From positions 1 to 8,184 of the forward strand of contig JACQGS010000091.1 in NCBI GenBank assembly GCA_016199405.1: DNA of 8,184 nt, in the 5' to 3' direction. The DNA is from Chloroflexota bacterium (lineage in GTDB: Bacteria; Chloroflexota; Anaerolineae; UBA4142). Under the pieces are notes generated by a model. That model was not told the DNA's origin. It made no database searches and worked only from the letters and a program-made list of their open reading frames with translations. How positions within the stretch are numbered: position 1 is the stretch's first letter; each line of letters starts with the position of its first letter. A program made the position numbers and the translations under genes. Of this stretch, positions 1 through 5,965 are shown one piece after another.

Positions 1-186
1 ATAGCGCGCGGTCTCGAATTGTTTGGCGGAGGTTTTGTTGTACGGCGTGCGCGCGAGAATCACCGGCAGACGCGCGCCATTTTTCGATTCGACCGGGCGA
101 TGCACGTCGGCAGATAATTCGACGCCATCGCGCATCGGCACGCGGACGTTGTAATCGCTCCAGAGTTCACGTTGGGTTTCAGGCAT
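1..186 (-). CDS. CocE/NonD-type (S15-like) alpha/beta hydrolase, N-terminal fragment
   Basis: This is a partial gene: only the first 62 codons lie in the window and the reading frame is open to base 1. The translated start carries a pattern typical of the CocE/NonD (X-Pro dipeptidyl-peptidase, S15-like) hydrolases: residues 13-32 read NVRVPMRDGVELSADVHRPV, followed by LPVILARTPYNK at 40-51. In that family this is the first beta strands of the alpha/beta-hydrolase domain. The catalytic Ser, Asp and His lie beyond the edge, so activity cannot be judged. Family members hydrolyse acyl esters or cleave dipeptides with a penultimate proline; the substrate here is unknown. The ATG overlaps the end of the upstream minus-strand gene by 8 nt, so the two are probably co-transcribed and translationally coupled. 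Family call is fairly sure, specific function is not. Confidence 0.82.
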   Translation of the reverse strand, partial: MPETQRELWSDYNVRVPMRDGVELSADVHRPVESKNGARLPVILARTPYNKTSAKQFETARY

Positions 187-700
187 TGCGTTCCTGTAGA
201 TTCGTGATCTGACCTTTCAACGCCGCGACGCGGTTCGCGTCAATCTTCCATTCTTTTGCCAAATCCGCGGCGTTCTGACACACCTCGAGCAACGCGTCGG
301 CGAATGCAGAAACGAATTGTTTCTTATCGAATATTCCTTCGATCGCCGCGGGTGGCTCGTCTTCTTCGTGGTCGTGACCTTCATGCTCTGAATCAAACGC
401 CGCCGCGGTGAAAAGCCGAAATAGGAACACGCCCGACGTGTTCATCGGTTGCGCGTGAAATTCATTTTGGAGATCTTCCTCGTCCCAATACGTTTGGGAG
501 GGCAAATCGTCTTGGACGATGCTTTCCAGAAATGGGACGAGATCCTCCAGCGGCGCAAAGGGTTGCGTTTTGATTGCCCGCAGTTCGACGGAGGCGTGCG
601 CGGCTTTGATGCGGCAAATCAGCGTGCCGGCATCAAGCAAGCGGCGATCCGTGTATTCAAATTGAACTGAGATTAGTCCGTCGGTCATTTGAGTATCCAT
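179..700 (-). CDS. Acidic, His-rich hypothetical protein
   Basis: I do not recognise this family. The chosen ATG (complement of 698-700) gives 173 aa and sits 3 nt after GGAG in a GAGGAG motif. A GTG 57 nt further upstream (755-757) would give 192 aa but has no visible ribosome binding site. The first part, from GLISVQFEYTDRRLLDAG, looks beta-rich. A strongly acidic middle contains a His-rich stretch, EHEGHDHEEDE, near residues 105-115, which might bind metal or be a flexible linker. The C-terminal 50 residues (DKKQFVSAFADALLEV onwards) look helical and may form a coiled coil. There is no signal peptide or membrane segment, so a cytoplasmic location is likely. It precedes and overlaps the CocE-like hydrolase by 8 nt, which suggests a joint operon and perhaps a partner role, but that is only context. 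No function is assigned. Confidence 0.72.
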   Translation of the reverse strand: MDTQMTDGLISVQFEYTDRRLLDAGTLICRIKAAHASVELRAIKTQPFAPLEDLVPFLESIVQDDLPSQTYWDEEDLQNEFHAQPMNTSGVFLFRLFTAAAFDSEHEGHDHEEDEPPAAIEGIFDKKQFVSAFADALLEVCQNAADLAKEWKIDANRVAALKGQITNLQERNA

Positions 701-757
701 TTTCTCCTCGTCGCAAGGTATAGACTTTACCCCAAATAAATTTTTCCACGAATTCAC

Positions 758-862
758 ACGACCCTAGCACTTGCGTTCCCGCTAGGGCAAGTGAGAAACA
801 CGAAGGTCTCAATTTTTTTCGTGTTACTTCGTGTCCTTCGTGGGAGAATATTTTGTCTTATT
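758..862. other. Gene-free gap filled with short repeats
   Basis: No coding sequence is supported here between the minus-strand glycosidase-like gene (stop at 863) and the minus-strand hypothetical gene. Besides the interlocked repeats at 762-793, there is an 8-bp inverted repeat, CACGAAGG (799-806) with CCTTCGTG (835-842), and three direct copies of TTCGTG at 818, 828 and 837, so spaced 10 and 9 bp. A run of seven T lies at 813-819. I see no convincing sigma70-type promoter for the hypothetical gene and no clean terminator. The dense repeats suggest a dispersed intergenic element, which is inference. Confidence 0.5.
762..793. repeat. Interlocked pair of 7-bp inverted repeats
   Basis: CCCTAGC (762-768) is complementary to GCTAGGG (781-787), and CACTTGC (768-774) is complementary to GCAAGTG (787-793). 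The four arms alternate (A, B, A', B') and share single bases at 768 and 787, so the two stems cannot form together as simple nested hairpins. Either stem alone forms with a loop of 12 nt. The arrangement is pseudoknot-like in order, but with zero-length outer loops it is geometrically strained, so alternative hairpins or a DNA-level element are more likely. It lies just upstream of the minus-strand hypothetical gene. Confidence 0.55.
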
Positions 863-2125
863 CTATCCAAACTCCGCGCCGCGTGCGACGCGATCCGCGA
901 GCGCGGCGTCGACCGCGTATTGATCGCCGGCGATTCGTTCGACCTGACAGCCCGCGCGTTGTAACTCCGCGTCGGCGTCCGTATTCACCGCCCGCGCATC
1001 TCCAACGATCGTCACGCGCGCGGCATTGCGCGCGGTTTCCAAATCCGAGCCGAACGTCGCCCCAAAGCGCAGCAAATAATTTCGCGCGCCCAACAGCCAC
1101 GCCCGCGCACCGGGCGCGTCCGCCGCGCCGAAGAGAACATAATGCGCGATGGCTTGGCGCGGCGCGCGCTCCCAACTGAACGCGCGCGTAAAAGCCGGCA
1201 GCGCCTTGATCGCATCGATCGTTTTTTGCCGCGTGCCGCGCGTGAAACTGTACCACGCGTCCTCTTCGGGTCCAAAGAAAATCCATGGGCAGAGCGCGAA
1301 TAAATAATCGGGCAATGCGCCGCCATGCGGAAGCGCTTGCGTTGCGAAAGCATCAAAGAACGCGCGATGGAATTGCGCGTGCAGGTCATCGTCAATTGCC
1401 GGATAGCGATTGTCCTCGCGCGCGCCAAATTGCCAGCCGCCTTCGCCGGCGATGAATGGCGGAATGAAGCCGAGTTCGTTTTCAAAGACCGGCGCGAGTT
1501 CAAGAAAAGACAGCACCGAGGTGTTATCGTCGAAAATCGTCGCGCCAGGATGATCCTGTTGATTGCGCGCGTCGTACGGATAATTCGGCGGATGATTTGC
1601 GCCGTACGGGTGCGGGCAGAACCACATGCGTTCGAGGATACTCGTCGCGTTCGCGGCGATCAATGCTTGCAAGACCGCGCGCAGTTCGGTCGCATCGAGC
1701 ACTTGCAAGCCCGGCAATCCGCCGGCATCGGCGACAAGGTCCGCGTGCTGAATCCAGCGTTGCACGAATTGATTGAAATTCGGCGCGCCGCTCAGCCATT
1801 CGCGGATATCGCCCGGTTCATTGAAAATTTGGACGTATGCCGGAATGCCGAGCGATTTGAGAGCGGTGACATTGCGGACGAAATCCAAGAAACTTTGATC
1901 GATCCGGCAAATCCACCGCGAGACAGGCATAATGCCGGCGCTCCACAGCGTTTGCGCCGCGCGCTCAAGTTGCAATTCGTCCTGATGCGCGACGAGGCAC
2001 CATTTCATTTTCAACTCGACCATTTTCGGCACGTACGTGTCGAGAATTTGCTGACGCAAGTCGAGCCCGAAATGAATACCGAGTCCGTTATCGTTTGTCG
2101 GGCGAGGGAAATCTTGGAGACGCAT
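863..2125 (-). CDS. Clan GH-A-like glycoside hydrolase-type protein with CWB2-like C-terminal segment
   Basis: The 420-aa protein looks like a (beta/alpha)8-barrel glycosidase. Residues 97-104 read YVQIFNEP; an N-E-P motif at the end of a beta strand is where clan GH-A enzymes carry the acid/base Glu, here E103. A second candidate, E228 in FIAGEGGW, sits where the nucleophile would be expected. HPYG at 172-175 and WIFFG at 281-285 could line the sugar site. The tail (about 369-415) contains VTIVGDARAV and VERIAGDQYAVDAAL, which resemble part of a cell-wall-binding repeat 2 unit. No signal peptide is visible, which is odd for an exo-acting enzyme. The ATG follows GGAGG by 4 nt. It is the third gene of a minus-strand operon behind a GT39-like transferase, 41 nt after its stop, with a perfect palindrome between them. 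The exact GH family and substrate are unknown; a catalytically inactive sugar-binding relative is possible. Confidence 0.72.
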   Translation of the reverse strand: MRLQDFPRPTNDNGLGIHFGLDLRQQILDTYVPKMVELKMKWCLVAHQDELQLERAAQTLWSAGIMPVSRWICRIDQSFLDFVRNVTALKSLGIPAYVQIFNEPGDIREWLSGAPNFNQFVQRWIQHADLVADAGGLPGLQVLDATELRAVLQALIAANATSILERMWFCPHPYGANHPPNYPYDARNQQDHPGATIFDDNTSVLSFLELAPVFENELGFIPPFIAGEGGWQFGAREDNRYPAIDDDLHAQFHRAFFDAFATQALPHGGALPDYLFALCPWIFFGPEEDAWYSFTRGTRQKTIDAIKALPAFTRAFSWERAPRQAIAHYVLFGAADAPGARAWLLGARNYLLRFGATFGSDLETARNAARVTIVGDARAVNTDADAELQRAGCQVERIAGDQYAVDAALADRVARGAEFG

Positions 2126-2128
2126 TTG

Positions 2129-2134
2129 TCCTCC
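2129..2134 (-). promoter_or_regulatory. Ribosome binding site of the glycosidase-like gene
   Basis: On the minus strand GGAGG (2134-2130) precedes the ATG (2125-2123) by 4 nt. The neighbouring palindrome ends at 2136, a single base away, so folding of that hairpin would place a stable stem directly against the Shine-Dalgarno sequence. Confidence 0.6.
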
Positions 2135-2135
2135 A

Positions 2136-2168
2136 AGACCTTCGAGGTTTTGAAAACCTCGAAGGTCT
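2136..2168. repeat. Perfect 33-nt palindrome between two operon genes
   Basis: Arms AGACCTTCGAGGTTTT (2136-2151) and AAAACCTCGAAGGTCT (2153-2168) are exact reverse complements around a single central base at 2152. In RNA this would be a stem of about 12 GC-containing pairs topped by an AU-rich apex. It overlaps the TAG stop of the glycosyltransferase (2167-2169) and ends one base before the Shine-Dalgarno sequence of the next gene. No T-run follows on either strand, so it is not a normal intrinsic terminator; an intercistronic processing or stabilising hairpin, or a dispersed repeat, fits better. It shares the 9-mer CGAAGGTCT with the repeats at 801-809. Confidence 0.85.
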
Positions 2169-4890
2169 ACTGAATATCAATTCGCGTAGACAATTCAATA
2201 TAATCGCCAATCACTTGATTCGCCGCGTTAGAAACAACCAGCCGCGCGCCGGTGATCGGATCATACATCCCGACGCGAATTTTGTAAATCCCGCGCGGCG
2301 CGCTCTCCGGCAGGGCAATATCGTACGCATCGATCAAATATTCGCCGCTGACCCAGCTCGTCGTGGGCAACGCGCCATTGCCGGGAATCTGATCGCGCTG
2401 CGCGATGAGATGATCGTTCGCATCGACGAGATGCGCAAAGCCGCTGTAGGAAACGCGCGGCGCGCTGAGCGCTTGCCAATACAATACGACGCGCGCGCTG
2501 TTCGGATTCCGGATGACATCATACCCAATCAACCGCGCAACATTCTCCAAACGATCCTCCGCGCGATTTGTCGCCGCCGGCGCACCAAAATAATGCGCGC
2601 GGCTTTTCACCTCTACTGTTCCAAGTGCAATGGCATCGCGTCCGTCGGTCGTTCGCTCGCGCGTCCCGTTTCGATTTTCGAGCGCGATCTGCAACTGGTA
2701 CGCGCCGTCGCCGGCGTCGCCAAATACAAGGAGCGCTTGTGGATCGCGCACCATCTCGCCGGCGTGCCAATCGGTTGGCGGATAAACGCCGCGCGCGAGA
2801 TTCGCGCGTGACTCGGCGACAGTTCTTCCCAAACTATCTTTGAGGACAAGAATCGCGTGATAATTTTCTGCCAGCGCGCGCGTCGTTTGCCAGTACAATG
2901 TGACGCCGCCGGAAAAACCGGGACGCAACGGCTCTATTGGCGCGTCATAGCCGAGCAAGCGCATTCCATTTGCATAATCCGCAGCAACGCGTTGCTGAAT
3001 GTTTTGCGTGAGCGGTTGCGCCGGCGCGGCGATCTTGATGCTCGCGAGAAGTGAATCCGCGCGCGTGGCGTCATCTGCCGGGCGAATCGGTTGACCGATG
3101 CGCGCGTGATAGAGCGCGAGCCGCAGCGAATATTCACCGGGCGGTGTGCCCGCCGGCACTGCCAAGCCGACGCGCTGCATTCCACTTGCGAAATCGCGAT
3201 CTTCCTGCGCCCAAATATTTCCGTTGCGATCCGTGAGGCGCAAACTGAAATTGACGTCTGTCGGTGGATTGCTGCCCCAATCGAACCAGACGCGCGCGAA
3301 TTCTTGCCCGGCGATGATCGGCTCTAACGAAACGCCCCAGTTTCCGATCGAAATATCCTCTTGAAAAGCAAGCGGCTTGGTGGCGCGCGCCGGATCGGAT
3401 GAACGCGCAAATAGTTCGAGGCGCGTCGTGCCGAACCAAGCATCAGAGACCGAATAGTTTTGCGGACGGAAATACGCATCGAGCGCATCTTCGAGCAGAC
3501 GCCCTTGCGTTTGCAACGCGGGCAGCCACACGCGCGGATTCTTTTGCAGCAGCGCATTTACGCCGCTTTGCATTTTTCCCGCGTTGTTGATCCACGCGTC
3601 GTTTGGCGTTTCGATAATGTTGAGCCGCGCGCCGCGATAATACGCCGCGAGATAGCCGATCTGCCATGGATAGATCGCCAGAAAATTGTCATCTGCTTGC
3701 GCCAGCGATTGCATTTGTGCGATGAGGGGGCGATAATCGTCTTGGGGATAACGCGGCGCGGAATAGAAATTGAAAAGCGAGAGGGCGGAGGAGGCACAGA
3801 TGACAAAGAGGGCAGAGAGGGCAAGCGCATAACGTTTTATCGCGGCGATGCCTGCTGCGGCGAGCAAATAGAATGCCGGCGCGGCAAAGAGGAGCAAGCG
3901 TTCATAACGAATCGGATGAAACGAAAAAAGCAGGTTGACGAGATAGCCAAGCGCGAGGGGAATGAAAAGAGAGTAAGTGGGTATGGGAGTGTGAGGGTGG
4001 GTGAGTGAATAGTTGCGCGCGCCAATTATCGCTAATCCAATCGGCAAGACGCTTGCCGCGCCGAGAAATTGCCAATCGGTGAGATGCCCAACAGAAAACG
4101 CGGCCAGGTGTTGTAAAAGAAACGTGAGCGGATCGAGCGGCGCGTAGGATTCAATCGCGACTTTGGATGAGACGTAGGCATAAAGCTGACCGCCCGCGTA
4201 GATAATCCATGGCAGGTACAGCGAAAAGATCGTGAGCCACAACGCGAGCCACCGCGCGAACGCTTTGCGCGCGAACAGCGCGACGTAAACAAATTGAAAG
4301 ACGATCAGGAAAGCAGCAAAGTATTGGGTGTACAGCGCGGCGGTCATGCTCAGCGCGTACAGCGCGGCAATCGGCAGATCGCGTTTGCTCCATTCTGCTT
4401 TTTCGAGCAAGCAAACAAAAAAATATGTGGATGCCAGCGCGAGTGCGGTCACCAGCCCATACATTCGAACTTCTTGCGAGTAATAAATGTGGAGCGGCGA
4501 AAGCGCAAGCAACAGCGTAGCAATCCACGCGGGGCGAGGATCGCGGAAAATTGTTCGCGCGAGCAGATAGAGAAGAGGGATGGAGAGCGTGCCGATGAAA
4601 ACGGAGAGGAGTCGAACAGCGGTGTCGGTTGCGCCGAACAAACCAATCCAGAATTGGAGGACGATGTAATAGAACGGCGGATGAATATCGAGCGCGGTGC
4701 GTTGTAACAATTCAGCGAATGGGCGCGTCGCAAAGAAAATGCTATAGCCCTCGTCCCACCACAGCGGTTGAAAATCCAAACGAATGCTGCGCAGCGCGAA
4801 TCCCAACAGCGTGATCGCCGCCAGCAGTTTTCTGCCGCCAAAAGAAAAAGAGCCGAGCGCTGAACTCGGCTTTGGATTCCTTGGAATCAT
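2167..4890 (-). CDS. GT39/PMT-like membrane glycosyltransferase with large C-terminal beta-module region
   Basis: The 907-aa protein begins with a polytopic membrane region of about 370 residues and at least eight hydrophobic segments. WWDEGYS (44-50) gives the D46-E47 pair expected in the first extracytoplasmic loop of GT-C enzymes of the ArnT/PMT (GT39) type. DIHPPFYY (68-75) and IYYSQEVRMYGL (135-146) are further hallmarks of that group. Such enzymes transfer a sugar from a polyprenyl-phosphate donor to protein, lipid or glycan on the outer face of the membrane. Residues about 375-500 form a soluble region. Three related beta-rich modules follow, near 505-620, 640-765 and 775-905; the last two share LLGYD/LIGYD and the VTLYW/VVLYW strand. 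The ATG lies 12 nt after the lipoprotein stop, with a weak AGAAG 8 nt before it. A terminator-like hairpin sits in codons 7-17. Donor and acceptor are unknown. Confidence 0.85.
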   Translation of the reverse strand: MIPRNPKPSSALGSFSFGGRKLLAAITLLGFALRSIRLDFQPLWWDEGYSIFFATRPFAELLQRTALDIHPPFYYIVLQFWIGLFGATDTAVRLLSVFIGTLSIPLLYLLARTIFRDPRPAWIATLLLALSPLHIYYSQEVRMYGLVTALALASTYFFVCLLEKAEWSKRDLPIAALYALSMTAALYTQYFAAFLIVFQFVYVALFARKAFARWLALWLTIFSLYLPWIIYAGGQLYAYVSSKVAIESYAPLDPLTFLLQHLAAFSVGHLTDWQFLGAASVLPIGLAIIGARNYSLTHPHTPIPTYSLFIPLALGYLVNLLFSFHPIRYERLLLFAAPAFYLLAAAGIAAIKRYALALSALFVICASSALSLFNFYSAPRYPQDDYRPLIAQMQSLAQADDNFLAIYPWQIGYLAAYYRGARLNIIETPNDAWINNAGKMQSGVNALLQKNPRVWLPALQTQGRLLEDALDAYFRPQNYSVSDAWFGTTRLELFARSSDPARATKPLAFQEDISIGNWGVSLEPIIAGQEFARVWFDWGSNPPTDVNFSLRLTDRNGNIWAQEDRDFASGMQRVGLAVPAGTPPGEYSLRLALYHARIGQPIRPADDATRADSLLASIKIAAPAQPLTQNIQQRVAADYANGMRLLGYDAPIEPLRPGFSGGVTLYWQTTRALAENYHAILVLKDSLGRTVAESRANLARGVYPPTDWHAGEMVRDPQALLVFGDAGDGAYQLQIALENRNGTRERTTDGRDAIALGTVEVKSRAHYFGAPAATNRAEDRLENVARLIGYDVIRNPNSARVVLYWQALSAPRVSYSGFAHLVDANDHLIAQRDQIPGNGALPTTSWVSGEYLIDAYDIALPESAPRGIYKIRVGMYDPITGARLVVSNAANQVIGDYIELSTRIDIQ
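3979..4001 (+). other. G-quadruplex motif on template strand of the glycosyltransferase gene
   Basis: Four GGG runs at 3979, 3985, 3995 and 3999 are separated by loops of 3, 7 and 1 nt, matching the canonical G3N1-7 rule. The surrounding plus strand is free of C for 61 nt (3955-4015). The gene reads on the minus strand, so the G-rich strand is the transcription template. The encoded peptide (residues 293-308) is the Ser/Thr/Pro/His-rich loop NYSLTHPHTPIPTYSL between membrane segments. Confidence 0.5.
4840..4871 (-). terminator. Terminator-like hairpin inside the start of the glycosyltransferase gene
   Basis: On the minus strand AGCCGAG (4871-4865) pairs with CTCGGCT (4857-4851) across a 7-nt loop, and CTTTTTCTTTT follows at once (4850-4840). 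This is the shape of a rho-independent terminator but lies within codons 7-17 of the glycosyltransferase. A smaller inverted repeat, GATTC with GAATC (4888-4884 and 4879-4875), touches the start codon. It may act as an attenuator that lowers glycosyltransferase mRNA relative to the upstream lipoprotein unless ribosomes keep it open. The role is inference; the structure is seen. Confidence 0.45.
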
Positions 4891-4902
4891 TTTGGGTTCT
4901 TC

Positions 4903-5571
4903 TTATTTGGGTGGCGCAAAATAATAGATGATCCAGCGTGTGGGTTGCATGAAATCAATGGTCACGTCTGCGGAGATCGGCGTGCGATCGGTAGTCGATC
5001 GAACGATCCGAGCAAGGAAGGGCGCATGCCCGCGAACTTCTGCCGCGTCTACTTTGAGATTGTAATACCAGAAATTCTGGGCTTTGCAATCAGTGCCTCC
5101 GAGGAACGATTCATACTCCTGTCCACTGGGCACCGAGATGCCGGTCTTGCTAAATGACCCGTCGGGTGATCGGATTTCAAGCACATAACCGCCCACGAAA
5201 CGCTTGGGGGGATTGGGATCTTGAATTCTGGCGGCAATTTCATAGACGGGCGAAGTTTGCGGACAGGGATAGGATTCGGTCAATTGAACCGTAAATTGTG
5301 GAGCCGGTACTTGAGTGGGCGCGGGCTTGGCGGTCGGCGGACGCGGCGCAGCCGTTACCACGGCACGCGTTGACGTTGCGGTGGCGGCGGGGATTGGAGA
5401 TGGCTGAGGAGTATCGGTTATTTCCGGTTGCGGTGTAAAAGTTGGGCGCGGGGTGCGCGTGGGTGTGGGGGTCGCGGCAAGCGACGCGACGAGCGTACTG
5501 CTGTCGCATGCTAACAAACTCAGCGCGATCAACAACGCGCCGATTCCGAATTTCGAACGGTGTATGAACAC
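4903..5571 (-). CDS. Thr/Pro-linker lipoprotein of unknown function
   Basis: The 222-aa product has a lipoprotein signal: basic start MFIHRSK, hydrophobic stretch IGALLIALSLLAC, and C22 in LLAC as the likely lipidated residue. About 60 residues rich in Thr, Pro and Ala follow (33-92), a flexible surface linker and a possible O-glycosylation target. The C-terminal domain (about 93-222) looks beta-rich, with two cysteines (C103, C162) that could form a disulfide, and includes GGYVLEIRSPDGSF at 127-140. I do not recognise this domain. The start is GTG, supported by AAGGAG 5 nt upstream. It is the first gene of the minus-strand operon, 12 nt before a GT39-like transferase, so it could be that enzyme's substrate or partner at the membrane surface; this is inference from context. 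Confidence 0.8.
   Translation of the reverse strand: MFIHRSKFGIGALLIALSLLACDSSTLVASLAATPTPTRTPRPTFTPQPEITDTPQPSPIPAATATSTRAVVTAAPRPPTAKPAPTQVPAPQFTVQLTESYPCPQTSPVYEIAARIQDPNPPKRFVGGYVLEIRSPDGSFSKTGISVPSGQEYESFLGGTDCKAQNFWYYNLKVDAAEVRGHAPFLARIVRSTTDRTPISADVTIDFMQPTRWIIYYFAPPK
5444..5471 (+). other. G-quadruplex motif opposite the Thr-Pro linker codons
   Basis: GGG runs at 5444, 5450 (four G), 5461 and 5467 (five G) are separated by loops of 3, 7 and 3 nt. The motif lies on the template strand of the lipoprotein gene and results from Thr-Pro/Arg-Pro codons such as ACCCCC and CGCCCAAC. It may be only a by-product of the repeat codons. Confidence 0.45.
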
Positions 5572-5598
5572 TTTTGCTCCTTGAATCGATTCGCGTAA

Positions 5599-5627
5599 AT
5601 TATACCGGCGCGGCGCATTCTTGGCAA
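5599..5627 (-). promoter_or_regulatory. Sigma70-type promoter of the lipoprotein-glycosyltransferase operon
   Basis: On the minus strand TTGCCA (5627-5622) and TATAAT (5604-5599) are separated by exactly 17 bp. The -10 box is perfect and the -35 box matches 5 of 6 consensus bases. Transcription would begin near 5592, giving a short leader of about 20 nt with AAGGAG before the GTG start. This is the best promoter in the window. Confidence 0.75.
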
Positions 5628-5637
5628 ATAATCAAGA

Positions 5638-5666
5638 TTGCTTTGCGCTTTTTTCTGTGTTATGAT
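5638..5666 (+). promoter_or_regulatory. Sigma70-type promoter of the I9-like/subtilase operon
   Basis: TTGCTT (5638-5643) and TATGAT (5661-5666) are separated by 17 bp. The -10 box has one mismatch to TATAAT; the -35 box keeps TTG but is otherwise weak. The two divergent -35 boxes lie only 10 bp apart, so the polymerases could compete and one bound factor could affect both operons. The leader to the ATG at 5697 would be about 24 nt. Confidence 0.55.
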
Positions 5667-5696
5667 ATTCACGCTTGGAAGGATGGTGAATGAAAA

Positions 5697-5951
5697 ATGG
5701 TATCACTCGATGACGATCTGCGCGCCAGATTGCAGCAAGACCCGCAGGCAATTGTGAATCTGATCGTACGCACGCAACAAAATCGCGATCAAGATTTGGA
5801 AAGTCTCCGCGCGCGCGGGCTGACGATTCGCCATACGTATTCGCTGATCTCGGCTATCGCGATTCAAGGACCGGCATCCGCTGCGCTCGCGCTGACGCGC
5901 GAGCCATGGATCCTTTCAATCGAAGAAGACCAAACCGTCCGCGCCGTCTAA
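5697..5951 (+). CDS. Stand-alone I9-like (subtilisin propeptide-like) protein
   Basis: This 84-aa protein resembles an inhibitor I9 / subtilisin propeptide domain without a protease attached. Residues 20-25 (VNLIVR) form the first strand, HTYSLISAIAI (46-56) the central one, and WILSIEEDQTV (71-81) matches the family ending of V-x-x-I/V-E-x-D-x-x-V. The same features occur in the prodomain of the next gene: IVR, HTYRLISASA and VEQIWLDEPV, alignable over about 65 residues with one gap. Known free I9 proteins, such as yeast Pbi2 and POIA1, inhibit subtilases or help them fold; that role here is inference. There is no signal peptide. The ATG at 5697 has only a weak GGTGA 7 nt upstream; other nearby starts quickly meet stops. 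The subtilase starts 30 nt downstream, so the pair is very probably one operon. Confidence 0.78.
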   Translation: MVSLDDDLRARLQQDPQAIVNLIVRTQQNRDQDLESLRARGLTIRHTYSLISAIAIQGPASAALALTREPWILSIEEDQTVRAV

Positions 5952-5965
5952 CCTCGATATCATTC

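Noticed and set aside
698..757. Upstream GTG start for the His-rich hypothetical protein
   Set aside because: No Shine-Dalgarno sequence precedes it, whereas GAGGAG lies just before the ATG at 700; kept only as an alternative.
799..842. Rho-independent terminator in the gap at 758-862
   Set aside because: The 8-bp arms are 28 nt apart and no T-run follows the second arm on either strand; the T-run at 813-819 lies inside the loop.
1325..2173. 282-codon plus-strand open frame
   Set aside because: It lies opposite the glycosidase-like gene, is Arg-rich with no recognisable motif, and no ribosome binding site was seen; it is a shadow caused by GC-rich codons.
2095..2811. 238-codon plus-strand open frame
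   Set aside because: It spans the palindrome and the antisense of two real genes and shows only Arg/Ala-rich shadow composition.
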